NCBI GenBank assembly: GCA_902493895.1 | Contig: CABUQW010000045.1 | Span: forward strand, 1 to 13,370 | From: an uncultured Collinsella sp. | GTDB taxonomy: Bacteria; Actinomycetota; Coriobacteriia; Coriobacteriales; Coriobacteriaceae | Direction: 5' to 3' | DNA length: 13,370 nucleotides | Shown here: positions 6,136-13,350 of the stretch, piece by piece | Position numbering within the stretch: the stretch's first letter is position 1 | Layout of the letters: each line of letters opens with the position of its first letter | Translations under genes and position numbers: made by a program | The notes under the pieces: model-generated | Told to the model about the DNA's origin: nothing | Databases searched by the model: none | What the model saw: only the letters and a program-made list of their open reading frames with translations

Positions 6136-6774
6136 CTATTTACCCAGCTTGGCCTTAACCAGACCGACCACGGTCGGGATGATCGACACGGCAACGATGC
6201 CGATAATCAGCAGCTCAAAGTGCTCCTGCACAAAGGGAATGCCGCCAAAGAAGTAGCCCAGCAGCGTAAAGACCGTCGACCAGGTAATGCCGCCCAGCAC
6301 GTTAAAGACGACAAAGTTGCGCCAGTGCATGCCGCCCATGCCAGCGATAAAGGGCACAAAGGTGCGGATAAACGGGAAGAAGCGACCCAGGAAGATGGCC
6401 AGGTGACCCCACTTGTCCAAGAAGTCCTCGGACTTTTTAATGCGCTCGGGCGTCATGGCCTTTACCTTGCCCGAGGCGATGATCTTTTTGCCAAAGAAGT
6501 GGCCGATCATAAAGTTGCACTGGTCGCCCAGGATGGCTGCGGCCCATGCAGTGGCCAGAAGCGCCACGATGTTAAAGCCGCCGTTGTGGGCAAAGAAGCC
6601 CGAGGCGAACAGCAGTGAATCGCCGGGAAGGAATGGGAAGAACACCACGCCCGTCTCAATAAAGATGATCAGGAACACGCAGCCGTAGGCCATAAGCGGG
6701 CCGGCGGCGATCCAGCTGGCAATCGCGGTGCGCGGGTCTTTGAGCAGCTCGGCGATAAAATTAATGAAACCCAT
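6136..6774 (-). CDS. DedA family membrane protein
   Basis: Encodes 212 residues of a polytopic membrane protein of the DedA/VTT family. E40 and D52 in ETGVVFFPFLPGDSLLF and R131 and R137 in GRFFPFIRTFVPFIAG line up with the acidic and Arg residues needed in E. coli YqjA/YghB. Hydrophobic stretches occur around 25-48, 68-90, 125-145, 155-177 and 188-206. Family members recycle undecaprenyl phosphate or move phospholipids across the inner membrane and help keep the membrane potential; which substrate applies here cannot be told. The start at 6774 has GAGAGG 9 bases upstream; the frame continues to 6858 with a basic stretch that is unlike the family and contains the -10. Single-gene unit with its own terminator. 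Confidence 0.92.
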   Translation of the reverse strand: MGFINFIAELLKDPRTAIASWIAAGPLMAYGCVFLIIFIETGVVFFPFLPGDSLLFASGFFAHNGGFNIVALLATAWAAAILGDQCNFMIGHFFGKKIIASGKVKAMTPERIKKSEDFLDKWGHLAIFLGRFFPFIRTFVPFIAGMGGMHWRNFVVFNVLGGITWSTVFTLLGYFFGGIPFVQEHFELLIIGIVAVSIIPTVVGLVKAKLGK

Positions 6775-6820
6775 GAAGTAAAACCTCTCAGTTGTGGGCG
6801 CGGATACGTCCAAGTTGACC

Positions 6821-6826
6821 AGTATA
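6821..6826 (-). promoter_or_regulatory. Predicted -10 element of the DedA gene
   Basis: TATACT on the minus strand, the same hexamer used before lemA and cysE. The -35 is weak. It would give a leader of about 40 nt and excludes the ATG at 6858 as the start. Confidence 0.4.
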
Positions 6827-6950
6827 CGGTTGCGGCGCCCCCTCGTGCGCAACCCCACAAAAGCATGACTCCATTACCAGCAAGTTTGCATAACTGACAC
6901 CTGTCGCGCAATGCCGCCAAGATTGTCCTTCCTAATCCCTAGCGAATCGC

Positions 6951-6956
6951 TATACT
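6951..6956 (+). promoter_or_regulatory. Predicted -10 element of cysE, between direct repeats
   Basis: TATACT at 6951-6956 lies between two direct copies of GAATCGC (6944-6950 and 6962-6968), 18 bp apart. The start of transcription would fall near 6963, inside the second copy. No clear -35 is present, which would suit a regulated promoter. The regulator is unknown. Confidence 0.4.
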
Positions 6957-6997
6957 TTATTGAATCGCATTGCCATGGCGCTAAGGGAGGGCGGCCG

Positions 6998-7702
6998 GTG
7001 AGCTTTATCAATACCATTCGCGAGGACATCAAGACCGTCCAGGCGCAAGACCCCGCTGCGCAAAACGGTCTGGTCATCTTCCTTTCCTATCCTGGCCTGC
7101 ACGCCAAGTGGAATCACGTGCCCGAGCACTGGCTGTGGGAGCACGGTCATCGCTCGCTCGCCCGTGTGCTCTCGCAAATCACCCGCCACATCACCGGCGT
7201 CGAGATTCATCCCGCCGCGCAGATCGGCAAGCACTTCTTTATCGACCACGCCATGGGCGTCGTCATCGGCGAGACCACCATTGTGGGCGACAACTGCGTG
7301 CTCTATCAGGGCGTCACGCTCGGCGGTACCGGCAACGAGACCGGCAAACGCCACCCCACCCTGGGCAACAATGTCACCGTGGGCACGGGCGCCAAGGTGC
7401 TTGGCAACATCCACATCGGCAACAACGTCAAGATCGGCGGCAACTCGGTCGTCGTCAAGGACGTGCCCGACAACTGCACCGTCGTGGGCGTGCCTGGACG
7501 CATCATCAAGCGCAACGGCTGCCGCGTGTTCGAGGAGAGCTTCGACGCCAAGCAGCATCGCGAGTACATGCCCGACGATGCCGCCGAGCAGAGCGCCCTC
7601 AACCGTCAGGGCATCACCGAAAACGCCCGTCGCGTCAAGGAACTCGAGCAAGAGGTGGCCGAGCTCAAATCCCTCGTCGCCAAGTTCGTGGACGAGCGCT
7701 AG
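6998..7702 (+). CDS. cysE: Serine O-acetyltransferase
   Basis: Encodes 234 residues, the length of the short EpsC-type enzymes that lack most of the E. coli N-terminal helices. It transfers acetyl from acetyl-CoA to serine to give O-acetylserine, the precursor of cysteine, in the cytosol. The left-handed beta-helix is visible as hexapeptide turns from about 66 to 180, with EIHPAAQIG, FIDHAMGVVIGET (catalytic H84), QGVTLGGTG, RHPTLGNNVTVGTGAKVLG and VPGRII. The last ~30 residues (NARRVKELEQEVAELKSLVAKF) look like a coiled coil, which may aid oligomerisation. The start is GTG at 6998 because AAGGGAGG lies 7 bases before it; the upstream in-frame ATG at 6911 precedes the promoter. No cysK or cysS lies beside it. 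Confidence 0.93.
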   Translation: MSFINTIREDIKTVQAQDPAAQNGLVIFLSYPGLHAKWNHVPEHWLWEHGHRSLARVLSQITRHITGVEIHPAAQIGKHFFIDHAMGVVIGETTIVGDNCVLYQGVTLGGTGNETGKRHPTLGNNVTVGTGAKVLGNIHIGNNVKIGGNSVVVKDVPDNCTVVGVPGRIIKRNGCRVFEESFDAKQHREYMPDDAAEQSALNRQGITENARRVKELEQEVAELKSLVAKFVDER

Positions 7703-7740
7703 GGCCGCGGTCAACCGCCACAGCATGAACGCCAACACAA

Positions 7741-7780
7741 AAGGCGCGTCGGGGAATCTGCCCCCGGCGCGCCTTCTTTT
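7741..7780. terminator. Bidirectional terminator between cysE and the ABC operon
   Basis: A 14-bp stem (7741-7754 with 7762-7775), with one G-U pair in the plus-strand RNA, encloses a 7-base loop. It is followed by CTTTTC on the plus strand and TTTTGTG on the minus strand. It sits between two convergent genes and can serve both. Confidence 0.88.
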
Positions 7781-7784
7781 CGAT

Positions 7785-7812
7785 GTGACATGCGGGACTG
7801 CCCCTTTGTCAC
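7785..7812. repeat. Small inverted repeat beside the ABC stop codon
   Basis: GTGACA (7785-7790) pairs with TGTCAC (7807-7812), and inside them GGG (7794-7796) pairs with CCC (7801-7803). It begins one base after the stop codon of the second ABC gene, so it would be the first hairpin in the 3' end of that transcript, before the terminator. Confidence 0.45.
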
Positions 7813-7813
7813 C

Positions 7814-9817
7814 TTATGCGAACTGGCTTAGGTAGAGGTCGGCATAAGCGCCCTCGGCAGCCAGCAGCTCCTTGTGCGCACCCTGCTCGATGATATTGCC
7901 GTGATCCATGACCAGGATGAGGTCGGCATCGACGATCGTCGACAGACGGTGCGCGATCACAAAGCTCGTGCGCCCGCGCATGAGCGCATCCATGGCACGG
8001 CCGATGGCGAGCTCGGTGCGCGTGTCCACGCTCGATGTCGCCTCGTCCAGAATGAGGATCGCCGGGTTGTTGAGCAGCACGCGCGCAATGGTCAGCAGCT
8101 GACGTTGGCCCTGGCTGATGCTCTCGGCATCGTTAGCCACACGCGTGTCGTAGCCCTGCGGCATAGTGCGCACAAAGAAGTCGACCTGAGCGGCACGTGC
8201 GGCCGCGACAATCTCCTCGCGCGTCGCCTCGGGACAGCCGTAGGCGATGTTCTCGGCAATGGTGCCATCAAATAGCCAGGCGTCCTGCAACACCATGCCA
8301 AACTGCTGGCGCAGCTCGCCGCGGTCCATGCGGCTCGTGTCCACGCCGTCGAGGGTAATGCGACCGCCGTCGATCTCGTAAAAGCGCATGAGCAGGTTGA
8401 TGAGCGTGGTCTTACCCGCGCCTGTGGTTCCCACCACGGCGATCTTCTGACCCGGCTCGGCGGTAAACGACACGTCCCGCATAAGCGGCTTGTCGGGCGA
8501 ATAGCCAAAGCGCACATGCTCAAAAGCGATGCGGCCCTCCACCTTGCCCGGCAGCTTGGCGGCGGCCACCGGCAACGGATCGGCCTCCATCTCGGGCTCG
8601 TCGAGCAGGTCGAACACGCGCTCGGCGCTCGCCAGCGCGCTCTGCAGCGAGTTAAAGGTAAACGACAGCTGCGTCATGGGCTCGGACGCCTCGTAGATAA
8701 ATTGGAAGAACGCCTGGAACACGCCGACGGTCATATGCCCGGCAACCAGCATGCTGCAGCCCACCAGCGCGATCACGATCTGCGCCAAACGGCCGATAAA
8801 GCGCACCGCGGGGCCGACGGCGTTAATCATAAAGTCGGCCTTGGTGCTCACGCGCGCCAGCTCCTTCGAAGCCTCGTGCACCTCGGCAGAGCTCCGGCGC
8901 TCGCGGTTAAACGCACGGATCACCAGACGGCCCGAGTAGCCCTCCTCGACCGCGCTCGTAATCTTGGACACCCACTCCTGGCGCTCGCCCGTCACATCAT
9001 GCGTGCGGCGCGACACAACCTTCGTCACCAGCAGCGAAAGCGCCGTAAAGAACAAAAAGACGAGCGTGAGCGGCACGCTAAACACGAGCATCACGCTCAC
9101 GGCGCCCACCACGGTACCGATCGACACCAGAAGCTGCAGCAGGCCGCGCTGCATGCTCTCGGACATCTTGTCCAAGTCGTTGGTCGCACGGCTGACGACC
9201 TCGCCGGGACGATGCGCGTCAAAGTAGGCAAGCGGCAGACGGTTGAGCTTTTGTGCGATGCGGTTGCGCAGGCGCAGGTTGAGGCGCTCGGCAACGCTCG
9301 ACATCAAAAAGCTCTGGAGTGCGTAGAACGAGGCGGCGGCGGTCCAGATCATAAAGTAGATAAAGATGGTCCTGCCGCAGTTCTCCCAGGTAATGCTGAA
9401 GGTGGTGTTGTTGGCAAACGCCAGCTTCATGTGCCCCCACAGCTCATCGATCACGCGGGCGCTGTAAGCCGGCGCCGCGGTGTTAAAGATGGCATAGAAC
9501 ACGATACTCGCGAACACGATATAGAAGCGCCAATGGTCGCCGGCGGCCTCGCTCCACAGGCGGCGCACCGTCGCCCAGGTGTCGCGGGGCGTCTCGTCCT
9601 CGTCCTCGTCGTCAACGTCGCGCATGCGCTCCGCCTCGGCGCGGGCGCGCTCGTCCTCGGCGCGCTCGTTTTCCTCGTAGAGCGCCTGGCGGCGAGCCTC
9701 GCGCTCCGCCGCTGCCTTGGCGTCTTCGTCCAGGTCGGGCGTGGCGCCCGTCTCCTCGACTGTCTCTGCAGCCGCGGCGTCATCGGCGATGCTCTGCTTC
9801 TTGAACTCCTCGGTCAT
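7814..9817 (-). CDS. ABC exporter subunit 2 (canonical ATPase half)
   Basis: Encodes 667 residues of a fused membrane-ATPase half-transporter of the multidrug exporter type. Residues 1-85 are an unusual, highly charged extension rich in Glu, Asp, Ala and Arg. The membrane domain covers about 97-390. The ATPase has Walker A GTTGAGKTT (463-471), Q-loop LQDAWLFDG, signature SISQGQRQ in place of LSGGQ (567-571), Walker B LILDEATSS with catalytic E592, and switch H623 (AHRLSTI). The true start is ATG 9817: GGAGG lies 8 bases upstream within the last codons of the preceding gene, and only 1 base separates that gene's stop from this start, so translation is probably coupled. With subunit 1 it should form a heterodimeric exporter; the cargo is unknown, with drugs, peptides or lipids possible. 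Confidence 0.93.
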   Translation of the reverse strand: MTEEFKKQSIADDAAAAETVEETGATPDLDEDAKAAAEREARRQALYEENERAEDERARAEAERMRDVDDEDEDETPRDTWATVRRLWSEAAGDHWRFYIVFASIVFYAIFNTAAPAYSARVIDELWGHMKLAFANNTTFSITWENCGRTIFIYFMIWTAAASFYALQSFLMSSVAERLNLRLRNRIAQKLNRLPLAYFDAHRPGEVVSRATNDLDKMSESMQRGLLQLLVSIGTVVGAVSVMLVFSVPLTLVFLFFTALSLLVTKVVSRRTHDVTGERQEWVSKITSAVEEGYSGRLVIRAFNRERRSSAEVHEASKELARVSTKADFMINAVGPAVRFIGRLAQIVIALVGCSMLVAGHMTVGVFQAFFQFIYEASEPMTQLSFTFNSLQSALASAERVFDLLDEPEMEADPLPVAAAKLPGKVEGRIAFEHVRFGYSPDKPLMRDVSFTAEPGQKIAVVGTTGAGKTTLINLLMRFYEIDGGRITLDGVDTSRMDRGELRQQFGMVLQDAWLFDGTIAENIAYGCPEATREEIVAAARAAQVDFFVRTMPQGYDTRVANDAESISQGQRQLLTIARVLLNNPAILILDEATSSVDTRTELAIGRAMDALMRGRTSFVIAHRLSTIVDADLILVMDHGNIIEQGAHKELLAAEGAYADLYLSQFA

Positions 9818-9818
9818 G

Positions 9819-11555
9819 CTACTCACCTCCCTTCATCTGCGATTCCGCGATAGCGCGGTACACCTCGCAGGTTTCCATGAGCTCGTCGTGCGTGCCTAGG
9901 CCCACGACCTCACCGTCTTTGAGCACCACAATCTGATCAGCATGCAAAATAGTCGAGATGCGCTGGGCGATGATGAGCACCGCGGCATCGCGCGTCTCGT
10001 CCTGTAGCGCATGGCGCAGTGCCGCATCGGTCTTAAAGTCCAGGGCCGAAAAGCTATCGTCGAAGATATACAGATCGGCATGCTTCATGAGTGCGCGGGC
10101 GATCGCCAGTCGCTGGCGCTGACCACCCGAGAAGTTTGTGCCGCCCTGGGCCACCGGCGTATCGAGCCCCTGGGGCTGGTCGAGCACAAAGGTGCTCTGG
10201 GCAACCTCCAGCGCATGGAGCATGTCAGCCTCGGTCGCGCCCTCGTTACCAAACCGCAGGTTGCTCGCCACCGTACCCGAGAACAGCCATGCCTTCTGCG
10301 GCACATAGGCGATACGCCCGCGGATATCGTCTTGCGAAAGGTCGCGCAGATCGACGCCGTTCAGGCGAATGGCGCCCTTCGTGGCATCGTGGAAGCGAAG
10401 CAAGAGCTTGGCCACCGTTGACTTGCCCGAGCCCGTCGAGCCCACGATCGCGGTCGTCTGTCCGCGGCGGCAGGCAAAACTCAGGTCACGCAGGGTGTCC
10501 TCGTCAGCATCGTCAAAACGGAACGACATGTGGTCGAACACGGCCACCGTGTCGGCGCCGTCTGCGGACTCAGGTGTCCCGTCGCCCAGCGTAGCCTTAC
10601 CGTCCACGATGCTCGGCTCGATTTCGAGCACCTGCTGTGCACGGCTGAGGCACGCCGCAGCGCGCGGAAGCGTCAGCACCACCATCTGCGCCATCATCAC
10701 AAAGAACAGGATCAGGATCGCGTACTCCAGCACGGCCGAGATGCTGCCGATTTGCATGGCATGGACGCCCACGCGGTTGCCGCCCACCCACAGCACCGCC
10801 ACCTCGGCGATATTCATCAAAAAGAAGCTGGAGCTGTCGAGACCCACAAACAGGTGGTTGACCTTGATGGCATTGGCTGCGTAATCGCTAAACACCTCGT
10901 CCAGGCGCTGCTCCTCGTGGCGCTCCTTGTTAAATGCGCGGATGACGCGCACGCCCACGATGTTCTCGCGCAGCACCACGTTCATGCGGTCGATAAAGCT
11001 CTGCAGGCGCATAAAGATCGGCGCGGCGTTGGCAACGGTAAAGACCGCCGCCACCAGCACGATCGCAACGACCACGCCCAGCAGCGTACCCATGGCAGGA
11101 TCGATAAACCAGGCAAAGATGATGCCCGCCACGGCCAAGAACGGTACCGGTAACACCAGCTGAATCGTCTGCAGGATCGCTTGCTGGATCACGTTGATGT
11201 CGTTGAGCGAGCGCGTGATCATCGAACCCGTACCAAAGCGCTCAAAGTCGCTGGCGGATAGCTCGAGCGACTTATCGTAGACGGCGTTGCGAATGTCGCA
11301 GGCCACATTGGCCGCCAGACGGGCCGAAAGATAGCAGCCCAGCACCGCGCCGCCACTGGCCATGCCGGTCGCGATGAGCATATACACGCCGTTGCGCAAG
11401 ATGTAGTCGATATCGCCCGTCGTGATACCAGTATTGACCATATTCGCCAACATTGTAGGCACCAGCAGCGTGCCGACGTTATCTATCAGCAGTACAAACA
11501 GCGTCACCGCAATCAGCCCGCGATACGGCCTCATAAATCTCATTAAGAGTCGCAT
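9819..11555 (-). CDS. ABC exporter subunit 1 (degenerate ATPase half)
   Basis: Encodes 578 residues: a six-helix membrane domain (about 10-300) and an ATPase domain. Motifs are Walker A GSTGSGKST (372-380), Q420, a canonical signature FSGGQRQ (475-481), Walker B LYIFDDSFSALD in which D500 replaces the catalytic Glu, and Q531 in place of the switch His (AQRISTI). These changes mark the partner that contributes the degenerate site in heterodimeric exporters such as TM287/288, LmrCD and BmrCD. The start at 11555 overlaps the marR stop by 13 bases and has AAGGGGAG close upstream; ATG 11543, whose A is the last base of the marR stop TAA, is an alternative start four codons later. It is the middle gene of a marR-ABC-ABC operon, a layout typical of inducible drug efflux. 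Confidence 0.93.
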   Translation of the reverse strand: MRLLMRFMRPYRGLIAVTLFVLLIDNVGTLLVPTMLANMVNTGITTGDIDYILRNGVYMLIATGMASGGAVLGCYLSARLAANVACDIRNAVYDKSLELSASDFERFGTGSMITRSLNDINVIQQAILQTIQLVLPVPFLAVAGIIFAWFIDPAMGTLLGVVVAIVLVAAVFTVANAAPIFMRLQSFIDRMNVVLRENIVGVRVIRAFNKERHEEQRLDEVFSDYAANAIKVNHLFVGLDSSSFFLMNIAEVAVLWVGGNRVGVHAMQIGSISAVLEYAILILFFVMMAQMVVLTLPRAAACLSRAQQVLEIEPSIVDGKATLGDGTPESADGADTVAVFDHMSFRFDDADEDTLRDLSFACRRGQTTAIVGSTGSGKSTVAKLLLRFHDATKGAIRLNGVDLRDLSQDDIRGRIAYVPQKAWLFSGTVASNLRFGNEGATEADMLHALEVAQSTFVLDQPQGLDTPVAQGGTNFSGGQRQRLAIARALMKHADLYIFDDSFSALDFKTDAALRHALQDETRDAAVLIIAQRISTILHADQIVVLKDGEVVGLGTHDELMETCEVYRAIAESQMKGGE

Positions 11556-12055
11556 GTCTCCCCTTCGCCCTTGTCGTCAGCCTCGTTCTCGGCGGCCACT
11601 TGCCGTTTAAATGCCTCGCACTCTTCGTTAAGAACATGGGAGAACTTACCGACCAAGCGCATGATCTCGCGCTGTTCCCACGGCTCGAGCGCCTCGAATG
11701 CCTGTTGCTCGGCTTTTTGCGCCGGCAACGCGTAGCGCTTGGCAAACTGCGTACCTTCTTCGGTCAGTCGCACAACCTTGTTCTTACGACTGCCCTCGGC
11801 AAACTCCAACGTCGCAAGCCCTCGCGCCCTAAGCGTCTTGATCGCCGAATTGATGGTCTGTTTGCTGTAGAACCATTCACTCGTCAGCCTACTCACGGCA
11901 ACGCTTCCGCCCGCTGCACTCGTGTCGACGAGCATCCAGTAGGCGCAGTCCGAAAGACCGCAGGCACGCGCGAACTCCGAATAGATACGGTCAAGCCCGT
12001 TGAGCATCCGGTCAAAATCGACCAACGTAACCGCGCAATCCATCTCTCCCACCAT
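11543..12055 (-). CDS. MarR-family transcriptional regulator
   Basis: Encodes 170 residues with a winged helix-turn-helix: VAVSRLTSEWFYSKQTINSAIKTLRARGL holds the two helices (recognition helix about 63-78), and the wing is LEFAEGSRKNKVVRLTEEG (83-101). Helices on each side would form the dimer. C33 and C37 lie near each other before the DNA-binding part, so redox sensing is conceivable but unproven. It is the first gene of the operon and overlaps ABC1 by 13 bases. ATG 12055 lies about 16 bases from the predicted transcription start and has no Shine-Dalgarno; ATG 12043 with GGGAG two bases away is an alternative. It probably represses its own operon through the twin palindromes just upstream, with release by an export substrate, by analogy with LmrR-like circuits. 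Confidence 0.9.
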   Translation of the reverse strand: MVGEMDCAVTLVDFDRMLNGLDRIYSEFARACGLSDCAYWMLVDTSAAGGSVAVSRLTSEWFYSKQTINSAIKTLRARGLATLEFAEGSRKNKVVRLTEEGTQFAKRYALPAQKAEQQAFEALEPWEQREIMRLVGKFSHVLNEECEAFKRQVAAENEADDKGEGETCDS

Positions 12056-12059
12056 TCGA

Positions 12060-12110
12060 TAGTCCGAGTTTTGACTAATTGTAGTTTCAGGTTAGTCCGA
12101 GTTTTGACTA
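12060..12110 (-). promoter_or_regulatory. marR-ABC operon promoter with twin 18-bp operators
   Basis: Two identical copies of TAGTCCGAGTTTTGACTA (12060-12077 and 12093-12110) stand 33 bp apart, about three helical turns, so on the same DNA face. Each is itself a palindrome (TAGTC-N8-GACTA). Between them, on the minus strand, lies TACAAT (12083-12078) as the -10. One copy therefore covers the start of transcription and the other the -35 region. This is the expected design for a MarR autorepressor binding as two dimers. Confidence 0.75.
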
Positions 12111-12157
12111 TCGTCAAGGGCGACCGTGCAAGACGTGCGACCTATATAACATATCGA

Positions 12158-12194
12158 CAAAAAAGACCGCCGGCGCGGGGCGGCGCCGGCGGTC
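12158..12194 (-). terminator. Rho-independent terminator of the 96-residue gene
   Basis: A perfect 12-bp GC stem (12165-12176 with 12183-12194) with a six-base loop is followed on the minus strand by TCTTTTTTGTCG. It lies 25 bases after the stop of the gene at 12220-12510. Confidence 0.9.
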
Positions 12195-12219
12195 GCGAGA
12201 GAATATCGATTGTTGGCTG

Positions 12220-12510
12220 TTAAGCAGCGACGGCCTCGTAGACCGTGGCGCCCGAGAAGCTGTCGTGCAGGCTCTTGCCGCAGATCCAAGGCAGCTCGAC
12301 GACCTCGCAGACCGTGTTGACCAGCTCGGAGCAGTCAGTAAAGTGGCCCTTATCGTTGAGGGCCTCGCAATCCTGAACACGCCAATAGCCATCGGTGTGC
12401 GTGATGTAGTACTCGTGATCGTTGATCGACACGAAAGCGCGCGTCTTGGAACGCAACAGCTTCAGAAATCCTTCGAAGTCGGTCTCGACGACATCTCCAG
12501 CCTGGAACAT
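12220..12510 (-). CDS. Hypothetical protein, 96 residues
   Basis: I do not recognise a family. The gene is well supported: a perfect AGGAGGT six bases before the ATG, a dedicated terminator after the stop, and normal codon use. The product is small, acidic and probably cytosolic, with no signal peptide or membrane segment. It starts MFQAGDVVETDFEGFLKLLR, then has alternating strands and turns (AFVSINDHEYYITHTDGYWRV) that suggest a compact beta-rich fold, and four Cys (48, 60, 68, 77) in the second half. The 5' leader contains a hairpin GCGCCA-N3-TGGCGC (12530-12544) just before the ribosome site, which might affect translation. It stands alone between the MarR operon and the nitroreductase gene. 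Confidence 0.8.
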   Translation of the reverse strand: MFQAGDVVETDFEGFLKLLRSKTRAFVSINDHEYYITHTDGYWRVQDCEALNDKGHFTDCSELVNTVCEVVELPWICGKSLHDSFSGATVYEAVAA

Positions 12511-12663
12511 GATGTTACCTCCTGGCCCGGCGCCACCATGGCGCGTTGATAAACGTTGGTACTCCTTTAGTAAAACCTTTATCAGAGCTTATGCGCGCAT
12601 CATTTAGGCAAATGGTAAAAACCGCAGGGTAGACGGGATAAAACGTTTAATCATCCCACCGGT

Positions 12664-12720
12664 TTGTCACATTCTGGCTGAAGTTTTATGCAAACCAAGT
12701 TTCCCACTTGGTAGCTTGCA
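12664..12720 (+). promoter_or_regulatory. Possible nitroreductase promoter with overlapping palindrome
   Basis: TTGTCA (12664-12669) is 17 bp from TATGCA (12687-12692), a moderate promoter match. The predicted start near 12699 falls inside the palindrome ACCAAGT-TTCCC-ACTTGGT (12694-12712), which is itself enclosed by TGCAA (12689-12693) and TTGCA (12716-12720). This could be a repressor operator or a 5' leader hairpin. There is no U-tract directly after it, so it is not a good terminator. Confidence 0.4.
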
Positions 12721-12800
12721 TTGTTTGAAGCCGACGGCGCGATTACGGTTTTGGTTCGACGGGTAAGAACGAGGCATCGAAACCAACGTCAGGAGGACAC

Positions 12801-13322
12801 ATGGAGACCATCGAGGCACTCATCCATCGCCGCAGCTGCCGCAAATACAGCGATCGCCCTGTCGAGGCCGAGAAGCTCGCACGCATTATCGAAGCCGGCC
12901 AGTATGCGCCGAGCGGCATGGGACGCCAGCCGGTCACATTCGTCGCCGTCACCGACCCCGCAACCGTCGAGCGCCTCTCGCAGCTCAACGCCCAGGTTAT
13001 GGGTAGCGAGGGAGATCCCTTCTACGGCGCCAAGACCGTTGTGGTGGTGCTCGTCGACCGCAGCGTGCCCACGCACCTGGAAGACGGCTCGCTCGCCATG
13101 GGCAACCTGCTCAACGCAGCCTATGCGCTGGGCGTCGATTCGTGTTGGATCCACCGCGCGCACGAGGTCTTTGACTCACCCGAGGGACTGGAACTGCTGG
13201 CCAAGTGGGGTCTGCCCGCCGACGGAAGCCTGCGCGGTGTGGGCAACTGTATTCTGGGCTATGCCGAAGACGTGCTTCCCCAGGCCAAACCCCGCCGCGA
13301 CAACGTCGTGTACGTCAGGTAA
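12801..13322 (+). CDS. Nitroreductase family protein
   Basis: Encodes 173 residues, the size of the short flavin-dependent nitroreductases. Residues 5-15 (EALIHRRSCRK) and 36-43 (APSGMGRQ) are the typical FMN-contact motifs; the middle part (AMGNLLNAAYALGVDSCWIH) and the GNCILGYAED ending also fit the family. Such enzymes bind FMN as homodimers and use NAD(P)H to reduce nitro groups, quinones or similar acceptors in the cytosol; the natural substrate cannot be read from the sequence. The ATG at 12801 has AGGAGG four bases upstream. It is transcribed away from the 96-residue gene and appears to be a single-gene unit. The upstream palindrome suggests regulation. Confidence 0.92.
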   Translation: METIEALIHRRSCRKYSDRPVEAEKLARIIEAGQYAPSGMGRQPVTFVAVTDPATVERLSQLNAQVMGSEGDPFYGAKTVVVVLVDRSVPTHLEDGSLAMGNLLNAAYALGVDSCWIHRAHEVFDSPEGLELLAKWGLPADGSLRGVGNCILGYAEDVLPQAKPRRDNVVYVR

Positions 13323-13328
13323 TTAGTT

Positions 13329-13350
13329 CCGCCGTTCTAACGAACGGCGG
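13329..13350 (+). terminator. Hairpin after the nitroreductase gene
   Basis: A perfect 9-bp stem (13329-13337 with 13342-13350) with a TAAC loop begins 6 bases after the stop codon. It is followed by CCCCGCTG and not by a T-run, so it may be a weak or Rho-assisted terminator or a 3' stabilising hairpin. Confidence 0.5.

Noticed and set aside
6950..7738. Open frame on the minus strand opposite cysE (262 codons)
   Set aside because: Antisense shadow of a well-defined gene; would also cross the cysE promoter.
8516..9853. Long open frame on the plus strand opposite ABC subunit 2 (445 codons)
   Set aside because: Antisense shadow; product is Arg/His/Ala-rich and resembles no protein.
12604..12654. 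16-residue minus-strand frame (MIKRFIPSTLRFLPFA) before the 96-residue gene
   Set aside because: Only a poor purine stretch directly against the ATG; too short to support without expression data.
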